A DNA stretch of 64,000 nucleotides from Paracoccaceae bacterium. Lineage in GTDB: Bacteria; Pseudomonadota; Alphaproteobacteria; Rhodobacterales; Rhodobacteraceae. The translations under genes and the position numbers were made by a program. This document shows positions 43,913-51,369 of this stretch, one piece after another. The first letter of the stretch is position 1, and every line of letters begins with the position of its first letter. The notes below the pieces were generated by a model. The model ran no database searches. It saw only the letters and a program-made list of their open reading frames with translations, and was not told where the DNA came from. Location of the stretch: positions 1 to 64,000 of the forward strand of contig JAHDXW010000006.1 in assembly GCA_023383015.1 (NCBI GenBank), given 5' to 3'.

Positions 43913-44963
43913 GGCTGCGCCCCGCCGCGGCCTCGCGGGCGGTGGCCTCGGCCTCGATCATCCGCTTCAGCCGGCTGCGGAAGCGCAGCGGGCCGAGGTC
44001 GATGGCGAGGTCGAGGTTGGGCGTGCGCATCGCCGTCATCCCCTTCTGGACGGCGTTCAGCACCGCCCGGTCCTCCTCGAACGCGCCGCGGACGGACGTG
44101 GCGAAGCGCGCAGACACCTCGGCGTCGCCGGGGGCGAAGTTGCGCATCTGGAACCAGAAGTAGCGCGTCTCGTCGTCGCTGACCGGGGTCATGAAGTTGT
44201 AGCTGTCCATGACGAAGCCGTCGGGGTGCAGCGGCCGGTCCTCGCCGCCGGTGCCCGCGGGCACGAAGACCGCCTTGATAATGGCATGGCAGGGCCAGTG
44301 CACCTCGTAGTGCTGCTTGCGGTCGCAGTTGCCGGCGAACCTCAGGAACTGGGCGTAGAAGGGGGCGGGCGGGGTGTCCTTCATCCAGCGCCAGACGGTG
44401 ACGCCGCGGTCGTGGACGTCGGTGTTGAGCGGAGTGGCGTCGGTGCCCGCACCGGCGAAGGAGGTCTGGTGGACCCACGCCACATGGCTGGGGTCGAGCA
44501 GGTTGTCAGTCATGTAGAGGTAGTTGCAGTTCAGCGTCATGGCGTCGCCGCGGTTGACGCCCCAGGCCGGATCGCCCCAGTTCGGGACCGCGAAGATCCT
44601 CGCCGGGTCGGCAAGCGCGGAATCGCCCATCCACACCCAGACGAGGCCGTAACGTTCCTCGGCGGGGTAGGCGCGGACGCAGGCGCGGTGCGGGATGGTC
44701 TCGGCGCCCGGGACGCGGGTGCAGGTTCCGCGCGCGTCGAAGGTGAGCCCGTGGTAGCCGCATTCGACCTCGTCGCCCCTGAGGCGGCCCATCGACAGCG
44801 GCAGCTTGCGGTGCGGGCAGGCGTCCTCGAGCGCGGCGACGCGCCCGGCGGCGGTGCGGAAGAGCACGATCTCCTCGCCCAGAATCCTCACCGGGGTCAG
44901 CCGGCGGCCGATCTCGTGGTCCCAGGCCGCGACATACCAGGCGTTCCTCAGGAACATCGCCAT
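43905..44963 (-). CDS. Rieske non-heme iron oxygenase (vanillate demethylase VanA-like)
   Basis: A 352-residue oxygenase. The Rieske cluster ligands are C49-x-H51 in [12 protein letters not shown] and C68-x2-H71 in ECGYHG. The mononuclear iron site is [28 protein letters not shown] at the N-terminus is typical of VanA-like demethylases. Such enzymes need a reductase, which is not encoded in this window. AAGGGAG precedes the ATG. It lies 26 bp downstream of the gene at 44990 and probably shares its transcript. The substrate, perhaps an aromatic acid or N-methyl compound, is unknown. Confidence 0.88.
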   Translation of the reverse strand: MAMFLRNAWYVAAWDHEIGRRLTPVRILGEEIVLFRTAAGRVAALEDACPHRKLPLSMGRLRGDEVECGYHGLTFDARGTCTRVPGAETIPHRACVRAYPAEERYGLVWVWMGDSALADPARIFAVPNWGDPAWGVNRGDAMTLNCNYLYMTDNLLDPSHVAWVHQTSFAGAGTDATPLNTDVHDRGVTVWRWMKDTPPAPFYAQFLRFAGNCDRKQHYEVHWPCHAIIKAVFVPAGTGGEDRPLHPDGFVMDSYNFMTPVSDDETRYFWFQMRNFAPGDAEVSARFATSVRGAFEEDRAVLNAVQKGMTAMRTPNLDLAIDLGPLRFRSRLKRMIEAEATAREAAAGRSLT

Positions 44964-44989
44964 ACTCCCTTCAGCGTTGGCGGAGGCAT

Positions 44990-46087
44990 TCAGTCGATCC
45001 CGACCGCGGTTTGGGGCGACGCGAACTGCGCCGCAAGCTCGGGGAAGGCGTCAAGCACCGCCGCGCCGCCCGGGATGCGCCCGGGGTGCAGCCGCCCGTC
45101 CTGCCACAGCGCGACGCCGTCGAGGGCGATGCTGGGGTCGAGCAGGTTCCAGCAGATCTCGCCCGGGGCATAGGTTCCGCAGCTGTGGACGTGCAGCAGC
45201 CGCGGGTTGCCAAAGGCGCTGCCCGTCCAGCGGCCGGGATTGTCGGTGGCGGCGCCGTCATAGGCGCAGCCGGGGTGGATGCCGGCGTGCCAGGAATGGA
45301 CGAAGTTGCCGTCGAGCCCGAACATGGCCGCCACCCGGGCGACATGGGCGCGGACGCCGGCGACGGCCGCGGGGGGGCCGTCGTGGCCCATGACGCGGTT
45401 GCCGGCGAAGCTGACCGTCACCACCCCGTCGATGGGGTGCAGGAAGGGCTGGTAGTAGAACGACCCGGTGCCGACGAGGAACCGGGCGAGCGCCACCCGG
45501 CCGGCGAAGCCCGCCATCGGCACCGGCGCGAACACCGACATCGGGAAGCGCCGGATGCCGACGTCGGCAAGCCCGCCCGGCGAAGGGGCGATGCGGCCGG
45601 AGAAGTCGCTGCCGAGCGGGCAGGTGACGCGGATGCGCCCGGCTGCCAGCATCGCCGTGTCGATCGCCTGCTTGAGCGCAACGAGGGCGGCATGCGGCAG
45701 CGTGCCGAAGGGGCCGGCGAGCGCGGCAGGGCTGAGGGCGTAGCTGACGACCGATCGCGCCCCGCCGGGCAGGGGGCGGAAGCGGGTCTGGTCGCCGAGG
45801 CGGGCGAGATAGACGATGTGGTCGGCCGCCGCGATGGCCGCAAGCACCGGCGGCGGCGGGTCGTCGGCGCTCGGCGAGAAGCCGATGTCGCGGCGGCTGA
45901 CGGAGAGCCCGAGGTCGACGGCGACCGCGGCCAGCGCCGCGCCGAGGCCGGGCGCGTAGTGGCCGAAGGCAGGGTCCTCCTCGAGGATCAGGAGACGCGC
46001 GCCGGGCATCGCCCCCGCGCAGCCGACCAGCAGGTTGGCGGCCCCGCGCCGCAGGCCCTGCGCCATGTCCCCGACCGCCGTCGCCAT
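44990..46087 (-). CDS. Unrecognised 365-residue protein, possibly distant M29/NicX-like
   Basis: I cannot name this family. It is cytosolic-looking (no signal peptide or membrane segment). The C-terminal third contains SWHAGIHPGCAYDG, then RLLHVHSCGTYAPGEICWN and LLDPSIALDGVAL. This layout resembles, loosely, the metal-binding end of the M29/NicX-like protein at 25151-26227 (GVN...MHFGLG...HMDGVIL). Its His, Cys and Glu residues could bind metal. It precedes the Rieske oxygenase gene on the same strand, so a role in the same degradation is likely. It is divergent from the LysR gene. Confidence 0.7.
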   Translation of the reverse strand: MATAVGDMAQGLRRGAANLLVGCAGAMPGARLLILEEDPAFGHYAPGLGAALAAVAVDLGLSVSRRDIGFSPSADDPPPPVLAAIAAADHIVYLARLGDQTRFRPLPGGARSVVSYALSPAALAGPFGTLPHAALVALKQAIDTAMLAAGRIRVTCPLGSDFSGRIAPSPGGLADVGIRRFPMSVFAPVPMAGFAGRVALARFLVGTGSFYYQPFLHPIDGVVTVSFAGNRVMGHDGPPAAVAGVRAHVARVAAMFGLDGNFVHSWHAGIHPGCAYDGAATDNPGRWTGSAFGNPRLLHVHSCGTYAPGEICWNLLDPSIALDGVALWQDGRLHPGRIPGGAAVLDAFPELAAQFASPQTAVGID

Positions 46088-46172
46088 GCCGCCCGATCCC
46101 CCCGATGCCGCCGACTCGACGGCGTTGCGGGGCGCGATGCAATATGCGAGGTCTTATCTGCACCTTAAGCTA

Positions 46173-46183
46173 GGCTTATGCCC
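46173..46183. promoter_or_regulatory. GGCTTATGCCC box upstream of the LysR gene
   Basis: GGCTTATGCCC lies 5 bp before the LysR ATG in the 101-bp divergent gap. The same box with one change (GGCTAATGCCC) recurs at 47104-47114 before the DszB-like gene. An AT-richer stretch CTTATCTGCACCTTAAG (46153-46169), with CTTA/TAAG ends, sits just upstream and may be the LysR site proper. Confidence 0.45.
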
Positions 46184-46188
46184 TGCCG

Positions 46189-47109
46189 ATGCTGGCCACC
46201 CTGCCGTTCGCCGCGCTGCGCGCCTTCGAGGCGGTGGTGCGGCTGCGCGGGTTCAGCCGTGCCGCCGAGGAGCTTGGCATGTCGCAGAGCGCGGTGTCGC
46301 AGCATGTGCGCCTGCTGGAGGACTGGACCGGCCATCGCCTGCTGATCCGCGGGGCGCGCGATTCCCGGCCAACCGAGGAGGGCCAGGCGCTTGCGGCAGC
46401 GGTGTCCGAGGGGCTGGGGCGGATCGGTGAGGTCTGCCAGAACCTGCGCCACCGCACCGCCCGGGGCGCGACGCTGGCCGTCTCGTGCCTGCCGGGCTTC
46501 GCGATCAACTGGCTGTTCCCGCGGCTGATCCGGTTCGACCAGGCGCAGCCGGGCATCACCGTGTCGATCTCGACCGATCCGCGTCCGGTGACCTTCGCCG
46601 GCGGCGAGGCCGATCTGGCGATCCGCTATGGCATGGGGCACTATCCCGGCCTGCATGTCCGCCGCCTGCTGGCCGAGAGCCTCGCCCCGGTCTGTGCCCC
46701 GTCGCTGCTGCGCGAGGGGCCGCCGCTGCGCGGCCCTGCCGACCTGGCAATGCACACGCTCTTGGTCGACGAGCCCAAGCCGGTCGGCGGGCGACCGCCC
46801 ACCTGGGAGTTCTGGGCGGCGCAGTCGGGCGTGGTGCTGCCGCGGCCGGCGCGGCTGCGCCGCTTCGGCCAGTCGAACATGGTCATCCAGGCGGCGATCG
46901 AGGGGCTGGGCGTGGCGCTGGGGCGCGATGCGCTGGTGATGGACGCGCTGGCCGACGGCCGGCTGGTGCGGCCGTTCCCGGGCCCCGGGGTGGCATCGGA
47001 CTATGCCTTCTGGTTCGTCTGCCCCGAAGCCGCGCTGGCGCGTCCGGCGGTGCGCGCCTTCCACGACTGGGTGTTTGCCGAGGCCGCGGCCTGCAATAAG
47101 CCCGGCTAA
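46189..47109 (+). CDS. LysR-family regulator, GcvA type
   Basis: A 306-residue LysR protein. The N-terminal winged HTH is PFAALRAFEAVVRLRGFSRAAEELGMSQSAVSQHVRLLED-type sequence, beginning LPFAALRAFEAV as in GcvA. The effector domain shows VSCLPGFAINWLFPRLIRF, DLAIRYGMGHYPGL and MVIQAAIEGLGVALGRDAL, again GcvA-like. No obvious Shine-Dalgarno precedes the ATG. It is divergent from the 44990 gene and is followed 85 bp later by the DszB-like gene. The shared box upstream of both suggests it controls itself and the downstream cluster. Confidence 0.9.
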   Translation: MLATLPFAALRAFEAVVRLRGFSRAAEELGMSQSAVSQHVRLLEDWTGHRLLIRGARDSRPTEEGQALAAAVSEGLGRIGEVCQNLRHRTARGATLAVSCLPGFAINWLFPRLIRFDQAQPGITVSISTDPRPVTFAGGEADLAIRYGMGHYPGLHVRRLLAESLAPVCAPSLLREGPPLRGPADLAMHTLLVDEPKPVGGRPPTWEFWAAQSGVVLPRPARLRRFGQSNMVIQAAIEGLGVALGRDALVMDALADGRLVRPFPGPGVASDYAFWFVCPEAALARPAVRAFHDWVFAEAAACNKPG

Positions 47110-47121
47110 TGCCCGGCATTA
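47104..47121. promoter_or_regulatory. Inverted repeat before the DszB-like gene
   Basis: TAATGCC (47107-47113) and GGCATTA (47115-47121) form a perfect 7-bp inverted repeat around one C, overlapping the LysR stop codon. The left part belongs to GGCTAATGCCC, matching the box before the LysR gene. It may be the operator of the 47195-51254 cluster or, less likely, a terminator. Confidence 0.5.
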
Positions 47122-47194
47122 CCAGCCCGTGATTGCGCCTGCCGCGGGCGGCCGGCAAGGCTCGGCCTGCGACGGCAATGCCGGGGGAGGGGCG

Positions 47195-48232
47195 ATGACG
47201 ACGTTGTGGTACACCCGCTGTCCGGCGCCGACCGCCGCCTCGGTGGCGATCCGGCAGGGCTGGCTGGAGGAGGAGTTCGCCGCCGACGGCATCGCCGTGC
47301 GCTCGATCGCCGAGGCTGCCGACGAGGCGACACGGCTGGCCCACTACAGCCACGACCACCCCGCGCTGTTCCGCTTCGGCGGCTATGTGCCGCCCTTGCA
47401 GGCGCGCGGGCGAGGGGTCGGGCTGAAGGTGATCGGGCTGAACTGGCACGACCGGGTCAGCGGCCTGTTCGCCCTGCCGGAGCGCGGGCTTCGCGGTGTC
47501 GACGACCTGCGGGGCGCGCGCATCGCCCTGCCGGTGCGCCGCCACGACCGTACCGACTGGTGGCGGGCGACGGTACTGGCGGGGATCGAGCATGTGCTTG
47601 CGACCGCAGGCCTGCCGCGCGATGCCGTGCAGGTGGTGCCGATCGAGATCGGTCGGGCCTACTACGACGACGCCACCGCCGGGCCGCAGGCGCGGGCCTC
47701 GCTCTGGGGCAGCCGGAGCCAGTTCGCCGTGCAGCGCGAGGAGGTGGCCGCGCTCTATCGCGGCGAGGTGGACGCCATCTATTCGGACGCCGCGCTGGCG
47801 GCGATCCTGACCGCGACCACCGGGGCGGTGCCGGTGGTGCGCTTCCGCGGTCACGAGGACGACAGCGAGGCGGGATTCGGCCACCCCATCGTCCTGACGG
47901 TGTCGGCGCGGCTGCTGGCCGAGCGGCCCGACCTTGTCGACCGCTGGATGGGGCGCCTGCTGCGGGCGCAGGGCTGGGTGCGCGCCAACGTCGATGCAGC
48001 GCGGCGCATCTTTGCCAACGACACCGGCCTGCCCGAGGCGCTGCTCGACCAGGGGTATTCGCCCCGGCTGGTCGAGCAGGTGGACGTCTCGCTGGCCCCG
48101 GCCCGGGTGGCGCTGCTGCGCCGGAAGTACGAGCACCTCCTGCGCCACGGTTTCCTTGACGCGGGCTTCGATTTCGATGCGATGATCGACCACGGCCCGC
48201 TCTGCCGCTCGTCCCGCCTGATGGCGGCGTGA
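47195..48232 (+). CDS. DszB-like sulfinate desulfinase homologue (SsuA/NMT1 fold)
   Basis: A 345-residue protein without a signal peptide, built on the periplasmic-binding fold of nitrate/sulfonate binding proteins. It matches DszB, the 2'-hydroxybiphenyl-2-sulfinate desulfinase, at its catalytic residues: Cys9 in LWYTRCPAPTAAS (DszB Cys27 in YSNCPVPNA), His50 in LAHYSHDHPALFRFGG (His60) and Arg60 in RFGG (Arg70). The His-Arg spacing of ten residues is identical. VDDLRGARIALPVR and the later VDAIYSDAALA fit the same fold. A desulfinase or other cytosolic enzyme is therefore more likely than a binding protein. GGGGGAGGGG precedes the ATG. It leads an operon with transport genes, a GST and a creatininase homologue. 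Confidence 0.75.
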   Translation: MTTLWYTRCPAPTAASVAIRQGWLEEEFAADGIAVRSIAEAADEATRLAHYSHDHPALFRFGGYVPPLQARGRGVGLKVIGLNWHDRVSGLFALPERGLRGVDDLRGARIALPVRRHDRTDWWRATVLAGIEHVLATAGLPRDAVQVVPIEIGRAYYDDATAGPQARASLWGSRSQFAVQREEVAALYRGEVDAIYSDAALAAILTATTGAVPVVRFRGHEDDSEAGFGHPIVLTVSARLLAERPDLVDRWMGRLLRAQGWVRANVDAARRIFANDTGLPEALLDQGYSPRLVEQVDVSLAPARVALLRRKYEHLLRHGFLDAGFDFDAMIDHGPLCRSSRLMAA

Positions 48233-48271
48233 GCGGGGCCGCCGCCCGGGGGAGCGGGACGGACGGCAACC

Positions 48272-49102
48272 ATGCAACCAACAAGAACAGGGATGAACGG
48301 GATGAACAGACGGGATCTGATTGCGGCGGCGGCGCTGGGTGCGGGCGGAATCGCGCTGGCGGCGGGCGAGGGACGGGCGCAGACGGCGGGTTCGCGGCTG
48401 GCGGGCATCCTGCAGCGGGGAACGCTGCGGGTGGGCACGACGGGCGACTTCAACCCGATGTCCTTCCGCGACACCGCCTCCAACGCCTATGCGGGCTACG
48501 ACATCGAGGCCATGACGGCGCTGGCCGCCGACATGGGCGTACAGGTGGAATGGGTGGTGGCCGAATGGGCGACGATCACCGCCGGGATCGCGGCTGACCG
48601 TTACGACATCTTCTCGGGCGCCTCGGTCAACGTCGCCCGCGCCCGCGTGGCGGCGTTCTCGGTTCCCTACACGGAGGCAGGGACGGTGCCGCTGGCGCTG
48701 GCCGAGAACGCCGGGCGGTTCGGCAGCTGGGAGGCGATCAACACCGCCGGCACGCGGGTGGCGGTGTCGATGGGCACGGTGTTCGAGGAGCAGGCCCGCC
48801 GGCACTTCCCCGACGCCACGATCCAGGCGGTGCAGGCGCCGGCGACCGGCTTTCAGGAGGTGCTGGCGCGGCGGGCTGACGTCACGATCACCTCCAACGT
48901 CGAGGCCGGCACGCTGGTGCAGCGCTTCGCGGACCTGCGCATCCTCGTCCCGGGGGCGGCGATGCGCAACCGCCGGCCCTTTGCCTATGTGGTGGCGCAG
49001 GACGACCAGGTGTGGCTGAACTTCGTCAACACCTGGGTGACGCTGAAGCGGATCGAGGGCTTCTACGCCGGGCTGGACGCGAAGTGGCTTGGCCAGACCT
49101 GA
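48272..49102 (+). CDS. ABC transporter substrate-binding protein, family 3 (amino-acid type)
   Basis: A 276-residue periplasmic binding protein with a twin-arginine-like signal (MNRRDLIAAAALGAGGIAL, cleaved near GRAQ). SBP_bac_3 blocks are LRVGTTGDFNPMSFRD, GYDIEAMTALAADMGV, ADRYDIFSGASVNVARARVAAFSVPY and RVAVSMGTVFEEQ. The Asp/Glu and Arg residues that clamp amino acids are partly replaced, so the ligand could be another small acid. In-frame starts at 48293 and 48302 would place the twin arginines nearer the N-terminus. It sits between the DszB-like gene and a matching permease. Confidence 0.88.
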   Translation: MQPTRTGMNGMNRRDLIAAAALGAGGIALAAGEGRAQTAGSRLAGILQRGTLRVGTTGDFNPMSFRDTASNAYAGYDIEAMTALAADMGVQVEWVVAEWATITAGIAADRYDIFSGASVNVARARVAAFSVPYTEAGTVPLALAENAGRFGSWEAINTAGTRVAVSMGTVFEEQARRHFPDATIQAVQAPATGFQEVLARRADVTITSNVEAGTLVQRFADLRILVPGAAMRNRRPFAYVVAQDDQVWLNFVNTWVTLKRIEGFYAGLDAKWLGQT

Positions 49103-49109
49103 GCCCGGC

Positions 49110-49898
49110 ATGACCATGGCCCGGCCGCGCGGTGCGCGGCGATGGCGGACGCCGGGCCTTGCGGCCGCGGCGTCCGTCGCACTGGCCGGCTGCGCCGGCG
49201 GCAACTACAGCTTCGGCTGGTACATCCTGTCGCCGGCCGACGCCCGCGGCATCGCCAACCTCGAGTTCCTGCTCGTCGGCTTCTGGGCGACGGTGTCGAT
49301 CTCGACCCTCGCCACGGCCATCTCGATGACGATCGGCCTGATCGTGGCGCTGATGGGCATCTCCCGGCGGCGCTGGCTGTTCCTGGCCAGCCGCGTGTAT
49401 GTCGAGTTCTTCCGGTCGATTCCGCTCCTGGTGATGATCCTGTGGGTCTACTACGGGCTGCCGATCCTGACCGGGGTGCAGCTCGGCGTGTTCGTCACCG
49501 GGCTGGTCTGCCTGGCGATGTCCGACAGCGCCTTCACCTCGGAGATCTTCCGCTCGGGGCTGCAGTCGGTCAGGAAGGGCCAGGGCGAGGCGGCCCGCTC
49601 GCTGGGCCTGTCGCCGGCGCAGACGATGTGGCTGGTGATCCTGCCGCAGGTGGTGCGGGCGGTGCTGCCGGCGCTCGGCAACCAGTACGTCTACGTGCTG
49701 AAGATGTCGTCGCTCGTCTCGGTGATCGGCTTCCAGGAGCTGACGCGGCGGGCCAACGAGCTGACGCTGTCCGAGTTCCGGCCGCTCGAGATCTACAGCT
49801 TCCTGGTACTGGAATATCTGGTGCTGATCCTGCTGGTGTCCTGGGGCGTGCGGGCGATGGAGCGCCGCCTGCGCTCGGGCGCGCATGCGCGTGACTGA
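49110..49898 (+). CDS. ABC transporter permease, amino-acid (HisM/GlnP) type
   Basis: A 262-residue polar-amino-acid-type permease. The family blocks are LLVGFWATVSISTLATAISM, YVEFFRSIPLLVMILWVYYGLP, SDSAFTSEIFRSGLQSVRKGQGEAARSLGLSPAQT (the EAA loop) and LKMSSLVSVIGFQELTRRA. The N-terminus is odd: ALAGCAGGNYS looks like a lipobox yet leads into the first membrane domain. No ATPase gene is present anywhere in this cluster, so the importer must borrow one. A second ATG at 49116 is possible. Confidence 0.88.
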   Translation: MTMARPRGARRWRTPGLAAAASVALAGCAGGNYSFGWYILSPADARGIANLEFLLVGFWATVSISTLATAISMTIGLIVALMGISRRRWLFLASRVYVEFFRSIPLLVMILWVYYGLPILTGVQLGVFVTGLVCLAMSDSAFTSEIFRSGLQSVRKGQGEAARSLGLSPAQTMWLVILPQVVRAVLPALGNQYVYVLKMSSLVSVIGFQELTRRANELTLSEFRPLEIYSFLVLEYLVLILLVSWGVRAMERRLRSGAHARD

Positions 49899-49899
49899 G

Positions 49900-50532
49900 A
49901 TGCTGCGCCTCTACGCCACCCCGGCCAGTGTCTATTCCTGCAAGGTCCGGCTCGCGCTGGCGCTGAAGGGGCTGGAGTGGGAGGAGGTCGCCCCGCCGGG
50001 CGGCTACGGCAGCGCCGCCTACCGGGCGCTGGTGCCGCAGGGCACGGTGCCGGCGATCGACCACGACGGCTTCGTGCTGGCCGAATCCGACGCCATCGTC
50101 GAGTACCTCGACGACATCGGGGCGGGCCGGCCGCTGCTGCCGGCCGATCCGCAGCCGCGGGCACGGGCGCGGGCGCTGTCGCGCTTCATCGACACCCGGC
50201 TGGAGCCCTCCGCACGGGCGCTGTTCCCGGCGGTGGGCGTCGCCGGGTCGCCGCCGGCGGCCGCGCGGGAGGCGCTGGCGCGGCATCTGGCGACGCTGGA
50301 CGGGCTGGCAGGGTCGGGGCCGTGGCTTGCAGGGCCGGCGCCGGGTCTGCCCGACTGCGGGCTGTGGGCGGTGTCCTCGGTGGTGGCGATGCTGGACCGC
50401 GTGCTGGGCCTCGGGCTGGAGGTGCCGTCCCCTGGGCCGGCAGGGGAGTTGCCGGCCGAGGTCGCGGGCCATCTTGCGGCCTACCGCGCCGCGCTTGACG
50501 GCTGGGCCGCGGCGAAGGGGGCGGCGCGGTGA
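49900..50532 (+). CDS. Glutathione S-transferase family protein
   Basis: A 210-residue GST. The N-terminal thioredoxin-like half begins MLRLYATPASVYSCKVRLALALKG, in which Ser/Cys of the PASVYSCKVR segment would activate glutathione. VPQGTVPAIDHDGFVLAESDAIVEYLDD is the cis-Pro and ES region. The C-terminal helical half is shorter than usual. I use the ATG at 49900, directly after the permease stop; an in-frame ATG at 49885 overlaps that gene. Its position beside a DszB-like gene suggests a role in handling sulfur compounds, but this is inference. Confidence 0.8.
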   Translation: MLRLYATPASVYSCKVRLALALKGLEWEEVAPPGGYGSAAYRALVPQGTVPAIDHDGFVLAESDAIVEYLDDIGAGRPLLPADPQPRARARALSRFIDTRLEPSARALFPAVGVAGSPPAAAREALARHLATLDGLAGSGPWLAGPAPGLPDCGLWAVSSVVAMLDRVLGLGLEVPSPGPAGELPAEVAGHLAAYRAALDGWAAAKGAAR

Positions 50533-51254
50533 GGCTCGAGCTGATGGCGTGGGAGGAGGTGGCCGCCTACCTCGCCACCCGTGACGGGGCGATCCTGCCC
50601 CTGGGCTCGACCGAGCAGCACGGGCCGATCGGGCTGATCGGAACTGACGCGCTGTGCGCCGCGGCGGTGGCCGAGCGGGCGGCCGAGATCGCCGGGGCGG
50701 TGGTGCTGCCGCCGGTGGCCTACGCGCCGGCACCCTTCAACATGGGGTTCCCCGGAACGATCTCGGTCTCGGAGGGGGTCTTCGCGGCGCTGGTGGGCGA
50801 GATCATGGCCGCGCTCGCCGCGCATGGCTTCCGCCGGCTGTACCTGCTGAACGGCCATGGCGCCAGCCTCGTCCCGCTGGGGTCGCTGGCGGCGGGGGCA
50901 CCGCTGGCGCTGCGGCTGCGGTCGTGGTGGGAGTATCCGCGCACCGATGCACTGCGGCGGCAGCTTTACGGTGAGTGGGAAGGCATGCATGCCACGCCCT
51001 CCGAGGTCGCCATCACCCAGGCCCTGCACCGGCGTATCGACCGCCCGCCGCTGCCGCCGCCGGCACCCCTCGATGCGGCGTTCCGGGCCGCCCATGCCGG
51101 CGACCGCCACGGCCCGCCGGCCGAGCACCGGGCGCGCTTTCCCGACGGCCGCGTCGGCGCCTGGTCAGAGCTTGCCCGGCCCGAGCATGGCGCCCGGCTG
51201 CTGGCGCTGGCTGCCGAGGAGGCGGCGGCCGACTTCGCCGACTTCGCCGCCTGA
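50529..51254 (+). CDS. Creatininase-family amidohydrolase
   Basis: A 241-residue metal-dependent amidohydrolase. The creatininase signature is clear: AILPLGSTEQHGPIGLIGTDAL with the Glu and His metal ligands, VAYAPAPFNMGFPGTIS, and YLLNGHGASLVPL carrying another ligand. SEVAITQAL is a later block. The start is GTG at 50529, overlapping the GST stop (GTGA). Related enzymes act on creatinine, mycofactocin precursors or riboflavin-pathway amides; the substrate here is unknown. It ends the cluster that begins at 47195. Confidence 0.87.
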   Translation: MRLELMAWEEVAAYLATRDGAILPLGSTEQHGPIGLIGTDALCAAAVAERAAEIAGAVVLPPVAYAPAPFNMGFPGTISVSEGVFAALVGEIMAALAAHGFRRLYLLNGHGASLVPLGSLAAGAPLALRLRSWWEYPRTDALRRQLYGEWEGMHATPSEVAITQALHRRIDRPPLPPPAPLDAAFRAAHAGDRHGPPAEHRARFPDGRVGAWSELARPEHGARLLALAAEEAAADFADFAA

Positions 51255-51308
51255 GGCGTGACCAGGAAGCAGGCAGGTTTCGTGCAGCCATGCGCTGGAC
51301 CCGGGCCC

Positions 51309-51325
51309 TCCGCAGGGGCTGCGGA
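51309..51325. terminator. Hairpin between convergent genes
   Basis: TCCGCAG (51309-51315) and CTGCGGA (51319-51325) form a perfect 7-bp stem around GGG in the 115-bp gap between the converging creatininase and CoA-transferase genes. There is no T-run, so this is only a possible bidirectional terminator. Confidence 0.35.
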
Positions 51326-51369
51326 CACGCGCGATTGTGCGATTCCTGCAGGCCCCTGTCAGGCGCCGC

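Noticed and set aside
49110-49200. Lipobox-like ALAGC suggesting a lipoprotein
   Set aside because: The rest of the chain is an amino-acid-type permease, and the segment is more simply its first hydrophobic stretch; kept only as an oddity.
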